A DNA stretch of 64,000 nt from an uncultured Prevotellaceae bacterium (GCA_900318115.1 ONJJ01000005.1:1-64000), one strand, 5' to 3'; positions 50,764-60,260 are shown, numbered from the stretch's first letter. Made by a program: numbers and translations. The notes: generated from the sequence alone by a model not told the origin.

Positions 50764-52095
50764 ATGGTAGAAAATTTACCTGTAAATCTAACCGAAGAGA
50801 GCATGGAGCGGACCATGCAGAACACGAGTAATGCAGCGCCCACTGAGGCGACTGCGACTAACCAAGACTCCCACGATACGGCAGTTAGTGCCGGCTTGGC
50901 GATGGGGGTGAATACACAAGAAGACGAGAGCGACGAAGCAGAGGATCTGCGCCTCCTGCGGCAGTATCTCTCTGAAAATTATGAACTGCGCACGAATGTG
51001 GTGGCGGGGCGTGTGGAGTACAGAAAGCTGGATGGTACGGATGGGCCTTTTCGCCAATTGACCTTCGAGGCTGAGAACTCTATCGTGCTGGAGGCGATGA
51101 CGGAACTGGGAAAGGTGAAGGGAGTGAAAAGCATCCTCTCGATGCTGCTGCATTCTGACCAGGTGACCGAGTATGACCCCGTGCGCGAGTACCTCACTAC
51201 CCTACCCCGTTGGGATGGGCAAAACCGTGTGGCTGAGTTGTTTGGGCGTATTCCGGGCATCTCCACCGAGAACATCCTGCGCTGCAGCATCTGGATGCGC
51301 TCTGCGGTGGCTCACTGGCTGAAGATGGATGAGTTGCACGGCAACGATGTGGTGCCCACCCTGATTGGCGACCAGGGCTGTGGCAAGACGGTCTTCTGCC
51401 GCCGACTGCTGCCCGCGCAACTGCAGGGTTACTTCCTCGACCGCATCAACCTCTCGAACAAATTTGACAAGGACATGGCGCTGACGAACAATATGTTCGT
51501 AGTGCTGGATGAGTTCGACCAGTACTCCGTGAGCCAACAGGCCGCGCTGAAGTATGCCATCTCCCGCTGCGAGGTCAACGCGCGTCCTATCCTGAAAGGT
51601 GCTCAGGTGGTGAGGCATCGCTATGCTTCGTTCCTGGCGACGACGAACAATCCTCGTCCCCTGACGGATCCTACGGGTTCGCGCCGCTACATCTGCATCC
51701 GCATCACTCCGGGTGCCATCATCGACAACACGCTGCCCATTGACTATGACCAGCTGTATGCACAATTGGTGGAGGAGGTGTGCGAACGGAAGATGCGCTA
51801 TTGGTTCGATCCCGGCGAGACGCATCAGCTGCAACTGGACAACCTTCCTTTCCAGCACGAAGCTGATGCCGAAGAGATGGTGGATGCTTGTTTCGAGAAA
51901 CCCGAAAGCGAAGAGCAGGGTAGGGAGTACTCGATGGGCGAGATTGTGGAACTCGTGTCCGTGCGCTTTCCTAACGTGAAGTGCACCATGGCGCTGAAGT
52001 TGAAGTTGGGCAGTGCGTTGAGGAAGCGCGGTTTTGTCACCCGACATCGCAAGACGGGCAATTTTTATGTCGTGATGCCTAAGTTGGCTGCTTAG
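50764..52095 (+). CDS. VapE/VirE-type P-loop helicase-like protein (DUF3874-like C-terminus)
   Basis: A 443-residue protein. The N-terminal 60 residues are low complexity (many T, A, E, D), then a conserved region (EDLRLLRQYLSENYELRTN) leads to a superfamily-3-like ATPase core: Walker A GDQGCGKT (202-209), Walker B MFVVLDEFD, a sensor FLATTNNP and an arginine-finger-like DPTGSRRY. The C-terminal winged-helix-like region resembles DUF3874. VapE-type proteins are replication helicase/primase parts of phage satellites and genomic islands. No N-terminal primase, integrase or capsid genes are nearby, so it is alone. The ATG at 50764 is chosen; the frame extends 13 codons upstream to a TTG inside the leader hairpin. 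Confidence 0.85.
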   Translation: MVENLPVNLTEESMERTMQNTSNAAPTEATATNQDSHDTAVSAGLAMGVNTQEDESDEAEDLRLLRQYLSENYELRTNVVAGRVEYRKLDGTDGPFRQLTFEAENSIVLEAMTELGKVKGVKSILSMLLHSDQVTEYDPVREYLTTLPRWDGQNRVAELFGRIPGISTENILRCSIWMRSAVAHWLKMDELHGNDVVPTLIGDQGCGKTVFCRRLLPAQLQGYFLDRINLSNKFDKDMALTNNMFVVLDEFDQYSVSQQAALKYAISRCEVNARPILKGAQVVRHRYASFLATTNNPRPLTDPTGSRRYICIRITPGAIIDNTLPIDYDQLYAQLVEEVCERKMRYWFDPGETHQLQLDNLPFQHEADAEEMVDACFEKPESEEQGREYSMGEIVELVSVRFPNVKCTMALKLKLGSALRKRGFVTRHRKTGNFYVVMPKLAA

Positions 52096-52119
52096 GTCTG
52101 AAATGACTACCTGAATGAA

Positions 52120-52161
52120 GTGAAATCCCCGTCATCGAGGTCCGATGGCGGGGATTTTCAC
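52120..52161. terminator. long stem-loop after the VapE-type gene
   Basis: GTGAAATCCCCG-T-CATCG pairs with CGATG-G-CGGGGATTTTCAC across an AGGTC loop, about 18 pairs with one G-U and one extra T. Its T-run lies within the 3' arm. It begins 24 bases after the VapE stop. Confidence 0.65.
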
Positions 52162-52215
52162 GTCCGTTAACATTTCTTCTCCAGATTTCAAGAACTTCCA
52201 TACAGAATTATCGAA

Positions 52216-52254
52216 GCCCAAGTCGCTTGCTTTTAGCGGCTTGGGCTCTTTTCT
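52216..52254 (+). terminator. intrinsic terminator
   Basis: GCCCAAG-T-CGCT pairs with AGCG-G-CTTGGGC (12 pairs, one T-G), loop of 7, followed by TCTTTTCT. On the plus strand it is a good intrinsic terminator for the VapE-type transcript, and it separates it from the convergent deoC operon. Confidence 0.75.
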
Positions 52255-52329
52255 GACGTCCTGAGAATCGCGCGGATTTGTCTCGCTCGGGCCGTTGACG
52301 GGTAAAATCAATTCTCAGAAGCTCTTTTT

Positions 52330-53217
52330 TCAGAAGAACTTCGTCTCTTGGCCTACGACTTCGGAGAGGAGGAGGTTGGCCAGGCGAGAGGTGCCCAGTC
52401 GAAGCCACTGGTTCGTCAGCCACTGTTCGCCGAGCACTTCCTTGACGATGGTGTAATAGACGAGTGCATCGTGAACCGTGTTCAGACCGCCGGCGGGTTT
52501 GAAGCCGATTTGGATGCCGGTCTTCTCATAGTACTCCTTGATGGCCTGGCACATCACGTAGGCAGCCTCGGGTGTTGCGGCGGGCTTCTCCTTGCCGGTG
52601 GAAGTCTTGATGTAGTCGGCTCCGGCGTACATGGCCAGGATCGAGGCGCGCTTGATGTCGGTAGGGGAGGGGAGGAGTCCGGTCTCGAGGATGACCTTCA
52701 TCTTCTTGTCGCCGCAGACGCACTTCAGTTCCTGGATCTCGTCGCAGACGCTCTCGTAGTCGCCGCTCAAGTATTTTCCCACGCTCATGACGATATCGAT
52801 CTCAGTAGCACCATCTTTGAGGGCTAAAGCTGTTTCTGCTACTTTAACCTCTAAAACGGCTTGTGAGCTCGGAAAACTACCGCTGACGCACGCTACCTCT
52901 ACGCCTTCGACTTCGAGGCTCTGAGAGACAATCTGGGCGAAACAGGGGTAAACACAGATGGTTGCCACGTGCGGCAGATCAGGATATGCTTCTTCGAACT
53001 TATTGACTTTCTCCGTGAAAGCCAGCACGCTCTCCTCGGAGTCGGTGGTCTTCAGGGTGGTCAGTTCCACGCTGCCCAGGAGGAATTTCTTCACCTCGAC
53101 GGTGTCGTTCTCGGGCACTTTCTCGTCGATGATTCTCTTTACGGCAGCGGCCACTTGGGCCTCGCTGATGTTCAGGTTGTACTGTGACAACGCTTGATCG
53201 TACTTGTTTTGTTCCAT
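52330..53217 (-). CDS. deoC: deoxyribose-phosphate aldolase DeoC
   Basis: DeoC splits 2-deoxyribose 5-phosphate into acetaldehyde and glyceraldehyde 3-phosphate in deoxynucleoside breakdown. The 295-residue product has the TIM-barrel class I aldolase pattern: VATICVYPCFAQ, ATEIDIVMSVGKYLSGD, KVILETGLL and the Schiff-base lysine in YIKTSTGKEKPA, followed by IGFKPAGGLNT. It is the last gene of the mnmG-apt-uvrC-dtd operon, 4 bases after the small membrane-protein gene. Confidence 0.95.
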   Translation of the reverse strand: MEQNKYDQALSQYNLNISEAQVAAAVKRIIDEKVPENDTVEVKKFLLGSVELTTLKTTDSEESVLAFTEKVNKFEEAYPDLPHVATICVYPCFAQIVSQSLEVEGVEVACVSGSFPSSQAVLEVKVAETALALKDGATEIDIVMSVGKYLSGDYESVCDEIQELKCVCGDKKMKVILETGLLPSPTDIKRASILAMYAGADYIKTSTGKEKPAATPEAAYVMCQAIKEYYEKTGIQIGFKPAGGLNTVHDALVYYTIVKEVLGEQWLTNQWLRLGTSRLANLLLSEVVGQETKFF

Positions 53218-53221
53218 TGTT

Positions 53222-53485
53222 TTATCTTTTATTGGTGATTAGTAAATAGATAATGCATACCCCTGCAAGAAATGCGTAAGGCCACCAGTCTTTCCTTGTC
53301 CAGTTTTCCTGTTTCCATTGCTTATAGATTAAGTAGGGTAGGATGAGAGTGATACTGAGAATCCACAATATGACGCTGTTCTCCAGCTGGGCAAATAGCA
53401 ATTTGACAATCAAGCTGAAAGCGGCAATGAGTACGCCAATAATGTGCAGCGTAAAGAATAACTTGCGTAAATGCTTTTTCTTCAT
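53222..53485 (-). CDS. small membrane protein of unknown function
   Basis: An 87-residue protein with three hydrophobic helices (about 9-31, 36-51 and 69-83) and a basic N-terminus (MKKKHLRK). It lies between dtd and deoC with 17- and 4-base gaps, so it is part of the operon. I recognise no motif; the function is unknown. Confidence 0.7.
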   Translation of the reverse strand: MKKKHLRKLFFTLHIIGVLIAAFSLIVKLLFAQLENSVILWILSITLILPYLIYKQWKQENWTRKDWWPYAFLAGVCIIYLLITNKR

Positions 53486-53502
53486 CTTTTGGTTATTAAG
53501 GT

Positions 53503-53979
53503 TTACTCCTTGTTATGCGTGTCCATGAATATGGTGACGGGTCCGTCGTTGCAGAGCGATACCTTCATGTCTGCACCAAATTCTCCATGTCCCACAGGGC
53601 GTCCAATGGCCTCAGACAGCTTCTGGATAAAGGCTTCATAGAGCGGAATGCTAATCTCATGGGAGGCGGCGCGGAGCCAGGAGGGACGATTGCCTTTCTT
53701 GTAGCTGGCGAAGAGCGTGAACTGGCTGATTACTATGATGTTACCATCCGCTCCTTCGTGCTCTCCTGCAATGTCCAGGATGCTGCGGTTCATGACGCCG
53801 TTCTCGTCGTCAAAGACGCGCAGTGCTGCCACCTTTCGCACCAGCCAATCCACATCTTCTTGCGTGTCGGAGGCTTCGATGCCGAGTAGGATGACGTAGC
53901 CAAGTCCCTGAAACTCGGCATTGATTTTTCCGTCTATCATGACGTTGGCGCCTTTGGCTCGTTGTATTATTATACGCAT
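53503..53979 (-). CDS. dtd: D-aminoacyl-tRNA deacylase Dtd
   Basis: DTD hydrolyses D-aminoacyl-tRNAs (and Gly-tRNA-Ala), keeping D-amino acids out of translation. The 158-residue protein has the family start MRIIIQRAKGANVMIDG, the SQFTLFASYKKGNRPSW motif that forms the active site and the NDGPVTIFMDT end with the Gly-cisPro pair. It starts 12 bases after the uvrC stop on the same strand. Confidence 0.96.
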   Translation of the reverse strand: MRIIIQRAKGANVMIDGKINAEFQGLGYVILLGIEASDTQEDVDWLVRKVAALRVFDDENGVMNRSILDIAGEHEGADGNIIVISQFTLFASYKKGNRPSWLRAASHEISIPLYEAFIQKLSEAIGRPVGHGEFGADMKVSLCNDGPVTIFMDTHNKE

Positions 53980-53991
53980 TTTTCTGTTTCT

Positions 53992-55845
53992 CTATTCGTT
54001 TAATTCGTTATCTTCGTTGTTCGCTGAGGTGTCTTTGCCTTGTGTGAAGTAGTTTTTTATAGCTTTAGCCTTGGCTTCTCCGATGACTTTTGTGAGTTCA
54101 TCCTCGCTTGCTTCACGGATGCGTTTCACACTTTTGAAAGCCTTCAGGAGAGCCTGCTTCGTCTTGGGACCAACGCCGGGAATAGTGTCTAATTCCGAAC
54201 GCAGTTGGCTCTTGCTGCGCTTGTCTCTGTGGAAGGTGATGGCGAAGCGGTGGACCTCATCCTGGATCTGTGTGAGCAGGCGGAAGAGGGCACTGTCTTG
54301 CTTCAGAGCGATGGTCATCGGCGGGTTGCCATAGAGCAGTTCGTGGGTGCGGTGGCGGTCGTCTTTGGCCAGTCCCGCGATGGGTATTTGCAGCCCTAAT
54401 TCATCTTCCACGACGGCTCTGACAACACTCATCTGGCCTGCGCCACCATCCGTGATGATGAGGTCGGGTAGGGGAGAGCCTTCTTCAACCATGCGGCTGT
54501 AGCGCCGCCTGACGACCTCCTGCATGGAGGCATAATCGTCAGGTCCCACGACCGTCTTGATGTTGTATTTCCGATAGTCGGCTTTGCTGGGCTTGCATTT
54601 CTTGAACACCACACAGCCGGCTACCGCATCGGTGCCTGATATGTTGGAGTTGTCGAAGCACTCTATCTGGTAGGGTAGGGTAGGGAGCTGTAGGTGATCC
54701 TGTATTTCTTTCATCAGGCGGACTGCCTTCTGTTCTGGATTCAGCTTATCTTGTTGCTTCAACCGATCGACCTTGTACTGACGAACGTTCAGTTCAGACA
54801 AAGCCAGAAGTTGTCTTTTGTCACCACGCATAGGTATGGTGATTTCCACATCGTTAAGTGGAAGTTCCACGGGGAACGGTAGCACGATTTCTTTGGCCTC
54901 TGAGCCCCAACGATCGCGCATATCCATGATACCTCTGACCAGTAGTTCCTCCTTCGTTTCATCGAGTTTCTTCTTGTATTCGAAGGTGAAAGCCTGGTTG
55001 ATGGCTCCCTCCACGACATGTAGATAGTTGATGTAGGCTATGCGTTCGTCGTTGTCGATGCTGAAGACGTCGATGTTGTGGCCTGTGGACGTGATGATTT
55101 GGCTCTTTTCCTGATGTGCTGTTATCAGATCATACCTTCTTTTTATCACCTGCGCCTCTTCGAATTTCATTTCGGAGGACAGCTGCTGCATCTGTGCGAG
55201 CATCTCGCGGCGCAAAGCCGCGGTGTCTCCCTTTAAAATTCGTATAGCCGCATCGATGTATTCCATATATTCTTCGTGACTCTGATAGCCCACACATGGT
55301 CCCAAGCAATTCTTCATGTGGTATTCCAGGCAGAGTTTGTATTTGCCGCCTTCAACCCCCTCCTTCGACATCGGCTGATGACATCGGCGAATCGGGTAGA
55401 GGTTCTTGAATAATTCCAGGAGTCCGTTGATGGTCGGGATGTGGCTATATGGCCCGAAGTACATGGCACCGCGACGATCGATGTGTCGTGTCTTGAATAT
55501 GCGTGGCAAGTATTCCTTGGTGACAGCGATGCTTGGGTAGCTTTTGCCGTCTTTAAGAAGGACGTTATATCGCGGTTGGAATTGTTTGATGAGCTGGTTC
55601 TCGAGTAACAGAGCTTCTGCTTCGGTCTTGACCACCGTGTAGTGGATGTCCCATATTTTGGATACGAGAATGGCGGTCTTACGCGAGTCGTGCTCGCGGT
55701 TGAAGTAGCTGCTGACGCGTCGCTTCAGGTTCTTCGCCTTGCCGACATAGATGACCGTGCCGTGCTCGTCGAAGTACTGGTAGCTGCCGGGCGATTCCGG
55801 CAGGCGTTGCAGAATGCTCCTGATGTGTTCCTCTCGTTCGCTCAT
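53992..55845 (-). CDS. uvrC: excinuclease ABC subunit UvrC
   Basis: UvrC makes the two incisions of nucleotide excision repair. The 617-residue product has an N-terminal GIY-YIG nuclease (PGSYQYFDEHGTVIYVGKAK), a cysteine-containing linker (CLEYHMKNCLGPC), a UVR motif (LSSEMKFEEAQVIKRRYDL), the RNase H-like endonuclease part with ECFDNSNISGTDAV and DLIITDGGAGQ, and a C-terminal helix-hairpin-helix (DTIPGVGPKTKQALLKAF). It overlaps apt by 4 bases. Complete and ordinary. Confidence 0.97.
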   Translation of the reverse strand: MSEREEHIRSILQRLPESPGSYQYFDEHGTVIYVGKAKNLKRRVSSYFNREHDSRKTAILVSKIWDIHYTVVKTEAEALLLENQLIKQFQPRYNVLLKDGKSYPSIAVTKEYLPRIFKTRHIDRRGAMYFGPYSHIPTINGLLELFKNLYPIRRCHQPMSKEGVEGGKYKLCLEYHMKNCLGPCVGYQSHEEYMEYIDAAIRILKGDTAALRREMLAQMQQLSSEMKFEEAQVIKRRYDLITAHQEKSQIITSTGHNIDVFSIDNDERIAYINYLHVVEGAINQAFTFEYKKKLDETKEELLVRGIMDMRDRWGSEAKEIVLPFPVELPLNDVEITIPMRGDKRQLLALSELNVRQYKVDRLKQQDKLNPEQKAVRLMKEIQDHLQLPTLPYQIECFDNSNISGTDAVAGCVVFKKCKPSKADYRKYNIKTVVGPDDYASMQEVVRRRYSRMVEEGSPLPDLIITDGGAGQMSVVRAVVEDELGLQIPIAGLAKDDRHRTHELLYGNPPMTIALKQDSALFRLLTQIQDEVHRFAITFHRDKRSKSQLRSELDTIPGVGPKTKQALLKAFKSVKRIREASEDELTKVIGEAKAKAIKNYFTQGKDTSANNEDNELNE

Positions 55846-56375
55846 TCGATCTTGATTAGTGTCGTTATCTCTGCGTCTTCAGGGAATACGCTGCGTCCAT
55901 GCAGACCCTCGATGGAGAGCTCAATGATAAAGTTGATGAAGGTCTGCTTAGGATTGAATTTCTTCACCAAGTGGTAGGCTGCGAGCATCGAGCCTCCCGT
56001 GGCGAGCAGGTCGTCGTGGATAAGAACTACATCCTTTTCCGAGATGGCGTCCGCATGGATTTCTATGGTGTCCTTGCCGTATTCCTTCATGTAGGTTTCC
56101 TGCAAGGTTTCTGCTGGCAGTTTGCCCGGCTTCCTGCACATGACAAATCCTGCTCCAAGCCTATAGGCCAATGCGGCTCCTACGACGAAGCCTCGGCTCT
56201 CGATGCCCACCACTTTCGTTATGCCTTTGTCTTTGTATAGGTCATACAGTTCATTGACCATAATCTTTAGGCACTTCGGGTTTTTGTAGAGCGTGCTTAC
56301 ATCTTTAAATTGTATCCCAGGGATGGGGAAGTCGGGCACATTTCTCAGATTCTTTAAGAGTGTTTCGTTGTTCAT
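55842..56375 (-). CDS. apt: adenine phosphoribosyltransferase
   Basis: APRT salvages adenine to AMP with PRPP. The 177-residue protein has FPIPGIQFKDVSTLY, GIESRGFVVGAALAYRL and the PRPP loop VVLIHDDLLATGGSM. The family position for the loop is normally DDLLATGGT; here the last residue is serine, a mild variation. It lies 48 bases after mnmG and overlaps uvrC by 4 bases. Confidence 0.96.
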   Translation of the reverse strand: MNNETLLKNLRNVPDFPIPGIQFKDVSTLYKNPKCLKIMVNELYDLYKDKGITKVVGIESRGFVVGAALAYRLGAGFVMCRKPGKLPAETLQETYMKEYGKDTIEIHADAISEKDVVLIHDDLLATGGSMLAAYHLVKKFNPKQTFINFIIELSIEGLHGRSVFPEDAEITTLIKIE

Positions 56376-56423
56376 TTTAAGGGTGTTGCTTGTTTATAGT
56401 TATGATTTAGGTTTCACGTGGAA

Positions 56424-58334
56424 CTATCTTCCGAGCAGTACCAACAGGACGTTGATGTCAGATGGTGAAACGCCGGGAATGCGTGAGGCTTGTGCCAGCG
56501 TCTCCGGGTCGTGCGAGATGAGCTTCTGTCGTCCTTCGGTGGAGATGGATTGGAGCGTGGAATAGTCGAACCGGCCTCGGATGCGAATGTTCTCCAAGCG
56601 GTGCATCTTCTCTGCTTGCTCGACCTCGCGCTGGATGTAGCCGCTGTACTTGATTTGTATTTCGGCTTCCTCTACAATTTCGGAGCGCCGTTCTTGAATC
56701 TTGTCCAGGAACTCACGCAGTCGAGGAAGGGCAGGGGAGATGGCGTCAATCGTCAGCTGCGGGCGTCCCAAGAGTTCCATCAGTTTGCACCCGCGAGTGA
56801 GCGGTGCGGTGCCCAGCTGCTCGAGCAGCGCGTTCACGTCCTGCATCTTCACGGAATAGCCATCAGCGAAGTCGATGATTCGCTGGACGGCAGCCTCTTT
56901 CTTTTCGAAGCCGTGCAGCCTTCCGCTGCTGGCCAGACCCATATCGAACCCGGTGCGTGTCAGGCGGGCGTCGGCGTTGTCCTGGCGTAGCAGGATGCGA
57001 TATTCGGCTCGGGAAGTGAACATGCGGTAGGGTTCGTCCACACCCTTGCAGACGAGGTCATCGATGAGGACTCCGATGTAGGCTTCGTCGCGCTTCAGCA
57101 CGAGCGGCTCCTGATTGGTGCAGTGGCGGGCGGCATTGATGCCTGCAACGAGACCTTGTCCGGCAGCTTCCTCATAACCTGTGGTACCGTTAACTTGACC
57201 TGCCAGATAGAGGCCGCTGATGATTCTGGATTCCAGCGAATGGTGCAACTGTGTGGGGTCAAAGAAGTCGTATTCGATGGCATAGCCGGGACGATAGATT
57301 TCGAGGTTGCGGAAGGCAGGAATGAGGCGAAGGGCCTCGATCTGCACGTTGATGGGCAGGGAGGAAGAGAAGCCGTTGAGATAATATTCCTGGGTGTTCG
57401 TGCCTTCGGGCTCGAGGAAGAGCTGGTGCTGATCCTTGTCGGGGAAGGTGACGAGCTTTGTTTCGATGCTGGGACAATAGCGGGGGCCTATGCTCTGGAT
57501 TTGTCCATTGTAGAGTGGGGAGTCAGGGAGACCAGCGCGCAGTCGTTCGTGAACTGCTTCGTTGGTGTAGGTGATCCAGCAGGGGAGTTGGGGGAGGCTG
57601 CATGACTCTCTTTGAGCACGAGCCTGAAGAGCGGGCGAGGCTTCCTCTTCATAGTACGAGAATCTCCGTCCCTCAGTGTCGCCAGGTTGCTCGGTCATGA
57701 GGGAGAAGTCCACGGAGCGGGCGTCGATGCGGACGGGGGTGCCTGTCTTCATGCGAGCTACGCGCAGGCCGTGCTGGGCTATGCTTTCCGAGAGTTCCAG
57801 AGAAGGAGGTTCTGCACAACGTCCCCCGGGAAGCTGTACGCGACCGATGTGCATCAGGCCGTTGAGGAAGGTGCCGGCGGTGAGGACTATGCTCTTAGCC
57901 TTGAAGGTCATGCCCAGATAGGTCTCCACGCCTATGGCGACCTTGTCTTTCGTAAGGAGCCGGCGCACTTGGTCCTGCCAGATATGCAGGTTGGGCGTGT
58001 TCTCCAGCACCTCGCGCCAAGCCCAGATGAACTTAGCTCGGTCACATTGAGCACGTGGACTCCACATGGCAGGTCCCTTGGAGCGATTGAGCATACGGAA
58101 CTGGATGCTGGTGGCGTCGGTAACGTGTCCCATGGCACCTCCGAGTGCATCTATTTCTCTGACAATCTGCCCCTTAGCAATTCCGCCTACGGCAGGATTA
58201 CAGGACATCTGCGCTATCTTGTTCATATCCATAGTGATGAGCAGAGTGCGCGCACCTATTTGCGCTGCAGCATGTGCTGCCTCGCATCCGGCGTGACCTG
58301 CTCCAATCACGATGACGTCATAATTCAGTTCCAC
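56424..58334 (-). CDS. mnmG: tRNA uridine-5-carboxymethylaminomethyl modification enzyme MnmG (GidA)
   Basis: MnmG, with MnmE, modifies U34 of several tRNAs using FAD and methylene-THF. The 636-residue product has the FAD-binding start VIVIGAGHAGCEAAHAAA, followed by SCNPAVGGIAKGQIVREIDALGG split over residues ~45-65 (motifs SCNPAVGGIAKG and REIDALGG), GTFLNGLMHIG, and the C-terminal domain with TRAEYRILLRQDNADARLT and further KYSGYIQREVEQ. It is the first gene of the repair/salvage operon. A weak -7-like TATCTTCG lies about 30 bases upstream (58364-58371). Confidence 0.97.
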   Translation of the reverse strand: MELNYDVIVIGAGHAGCEAAHAAAQIGARTLLITMDMNKIAQMSCNPAVGGIAKGQIVREIDALGGAMGHVTDATSIQFRMLNRSKGPAMWSPRAQCDRAKFIWAWREVLENTPNLHIWQDQVRRLLTKDKVAIGVETYLGMTFKAKSIVLTAGTFLNGLMHIGRVQLPGGRCAEPPSLELSESIAQHGLRVARMKTGTPVRIDARSVDFSLMTEQPGDTEGRRFSYYEEEASPALQARAQRESCSLPQLPCWITYTNEAVHERLRAGLPDSPLYNGQIQSIGPRYCPSIETKLVTFPDKDQHQLFLEPEGTNTQEYYLNGFSSSLPINVQIEALRLIPAFRNLEIYRPGYAIEYDFFDPTQLHHSLESRIISGLYLAGQVNGTTGYEEAAGQGLVAGINAARHCTNQEPLVLKRDEAYIGVLIDDLVCKGVDEPYRMFTSRAEYRILLRQDNADARLTRTGFDMGLASSGRLHGFEKKEAAVQRIIDFADGYSVKMQDVNALLEQLGTAPLTRGCKLMELLGRPQLTIDAISPALPRLREFLDKIQERRSEIVEEAEIQIKYSGYIQREVEQAEKMHRLENIRIRGRFDYSTLQSISTEGRQKLISHDPETLAQASRIPGVSPSDINVLLVLLGR

Positions 58335-58491
58335 GGAAGTTGCTCTTTTTCAGTTTCACGGCGCGAAGATACATTAATTCTGCGAGAGAAAAAAAAGTTT
58401 CCGCGAAAAACTATCGATACATTCCTATTTCGACCTCGGAAAAGGCCGTAGGCGGCAGTTTTGTTGGCTCTCTGGAGTCTTGAGATGATGG

Positions 58492-59094
58492 TCAGTCATC
58501 TTGCTTAGGCATTGAAAACTCGCATCCGCAATAGAGCTGGTTGTAGAAAGCATATTCTTTCAGCAGTTGGTTGCGCCGTTCCTGCAATCCGCCCTTGCGC
58601 CAGTTCTGTGCCCAGAAGTGTGAGCCGGCAACGGATTCTTCTGCCCGATGTCCAGCTAACTCTATCTGGTCCAGACGTTTCCAGCGTGAGGAGGCCAGAG
58701 TGGTCGTGAAGACGTTGATTCCCAGTTCCACGGCTTTCTTTGCAGCAACCTGAAGCCGAATGTCGAAGCAGCGTTGGCAGCGCAACCCTCGCTCCGGTTC
58801 ATTCTCTAATCCACAGACTCCCCTGAGCCATTCGTCGTGGTCCCAGTCGGCGTCTATCCATTTGATTCCCAGACTCTCGGCGTGGCGCTTGCTCTCGGCC
58901 TTGCGCGTCTCATATTCCTGACGGGGGAAGATATTCGGGTTGAAGTAGAAGATGGTTGGATGCACACCCACGTTCAGCATCCATTCCACGATGGCGCTGC
59001 TGCAGGGAGCGCAACAGGCATGCAGCAACACTTGCTCCACTCCTTCTGGCACCTCAATGCCCCGTCCGTAGATCACTTCGCAGTTCGTATTCAT
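58492..59094 (-). CDS. queH: epoxyqueuosine reductase QueH
   Basis: QueH (formerly DUF208) reduces epoxyqueuosine to queuosine at tRNA position 34, replacing QueG in many bacteria. The 200-residue product has the metal-cluster cysteines in LLHACCAPCSSA and in ERGLRCQRCFDIRL, plus the C-terminal YCGCEFS, all typical. The ATG at 59094 is chosen, since upstream residues in the open frame do not resemble the family and overlap the SGNH gene. It begins 35 bases after the SGNH stop and may be read from the same transcript. Confidence 0.93.
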   Translation of the reverse strand: MNTNCEVIYGRGIEVPEGVEQVLLHACCAPCSSAIVEWMLNVGVHPTIFYFNPNIFPRQEYETRKAESKRHAESLGIKWIDADWDHDEWLRGVCGLENEPERGLRCQRCFDIRLQVAAKKAVELGINVFTTTLASSRWKRLDQIELAGHRAEESVAGSHFWAQNWRKGGLQERRNQLLKEYAFYNQLYCGCEFSMPKQDD

Positions 59095-59129
59095 TATCCT
59101 ATGCGATATGTTTCCTGTAGGTTGACTAC

Positions 59130-60260
59130 TTATTTGGCAAAGCTCTTCTGATGTTTTTCCTGAGGGAATATCTCGCGGAGCTTCTTGATGTAGGCGTCGG
59201 CGTACTGCCGCATGCCGAGGTCGTTGGGATGAATACCCTCGACCATGGTATCTTGTGTGAATCCCAGTTCCTCGTGCGTGAGGAGGTAGAGCCCCTGCAT
59301 ACCCTTTGCTTTCAGGGCTTCGAAGGCACGACGCTGTTCGGCATTGGAGTGAGAATACCAATCCTTGGACTGCTGGGAACTGGCTCCGTTGGCGTAGTTA
59401 TGTTCCACGAAGAGGATGGGTGCCTGGCTCCTGGCCCGCAGAATCTCTGCTCCCCTGATCAGTCGGTCATAGACGAACTCCGTGCGTTCCGTGGCCATAT
59501 TGGGCAGGCAGTCGATGATGAACAACTTGGCATCGATTTCCGCGAGGAAGTTGAAGACCTCCTCCTCGATGAGCCCGTTGCCGGAGAAAGCCAGGTTGAT
59601 TATGGGGTAGGCGGTCTCGCGATGAACGATGTTGGTCCACGCCATGCCCGTCCTCGATGCACAGGCTCCTTGTGCGATGGACGTCCCGTACACCACAATA
59701 GGTTGTTCCCGCGAGCAGGGGATGAAGTTGATTTCGCACTCCTCGGGCACACCCACTTCCATCCACTTTACTTCGTTGTACAGCGGCAGGAAGAGTTCGT
59801 AGTCGTAGCCTCGTTCCTTTCCTGTGAAGTAGGTGAGGTCCTTGAACTCGTAGTTGATGGTGTCCTTGAACGAGAGGTTGAATTTGCTGGCACACCAGCG
59901 GAGGTTGCCTTCGGCATCGGTGGCATAGAGGTCCAGACCGGAGACGCCCGTGGTGGGCATGTGGAACATATTCAGTCCGCCGCTGACCTGGTAGCGCACT
60001 TTGATGCTGGGGGCGTTGGTGTGAAACACCAGCGAGAGTCCTGCCGACTGACGCGAGAGGTTCCAGACAGCCTTTCGCACAACGTTCTCTGCCCGTGTCG
60101 GCAGTCGGTGGTAGTTATCCTGCAGTTCGTTGTGCCACCACCGGCCGTGGACGATGGCTTCGCCTTGCGTCAGGGGATTCACCCACTTGGTCTGCGCGCA
60201 GAGAGGCAGCATGGGGACAATCGTCAATAGTACGACGAGTAGGATATTGCGTATCATCAT
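59130..60260 (-). CDS. exported SGNH/GDSL hydrolase (GxDLY N-terminal domain)
   Basis: A 376-residue esterase with a signal peptide (to about residue 23), an N-terminal beta domain with GVSGLDLYATD (the GxDLY motif) and a C-terminal SGNH domain: the nucleophile serine in VVYGTSIAQGACASR, the block II-type FSGNG, the block III glycine/asparagine region around IDCLPNM, and the Asp-His pair in GIHPNDLGM. Members are acetylesterases acting on glycans in Bacteroidetes. It follows the metallophosphoesterase gene by 116 bases on the same strand. Confidence 0.88.
   Translation of the reverse strand: MMIRNILLVVLLTIVPMLPLCAQTKWVNPLTQGEAIVHGRWWHNELQDNYHRLPTRAENVVRKAVWNLSRQSAGLSLVFHTNAPSIKVRYQVSGGLNMFHMPTTGVSGLDLYATDAEGNLRWCASKFNLSFKDTINYEFKDLTYFTGKERGYDYELFLPLYNEVKWMEVGVPEECEINFIPCSREQPIVVYGTSIAQGACASRTGMAWTNIVHRETAYPIINLAFSGNGLIEEEVFNFLAEIDAKLFIIDCLPNMATERTEFVYDRLIRGAEILRARSQAPILFVEHNYANGASSQQSKDWYSHSNAEQRRAFEALKAKGMQGLYLLTHEELGFTQDTMVEGIHPNDLGMRQYADAYIKKLREIFPQEKHQKSFAK

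Noticed and set aside
50291..50843. Short minus-strand open frames through the hexamer array
   Set aside because: They read through inverted repeats and promoter DNA and have no coding features.
59095..59361. Longer QueH with 89 extra N-terminal residues
   Set aside because: The extra part overlaps the SGNH gene, lacks family likeness and precedes a good start at 59094.
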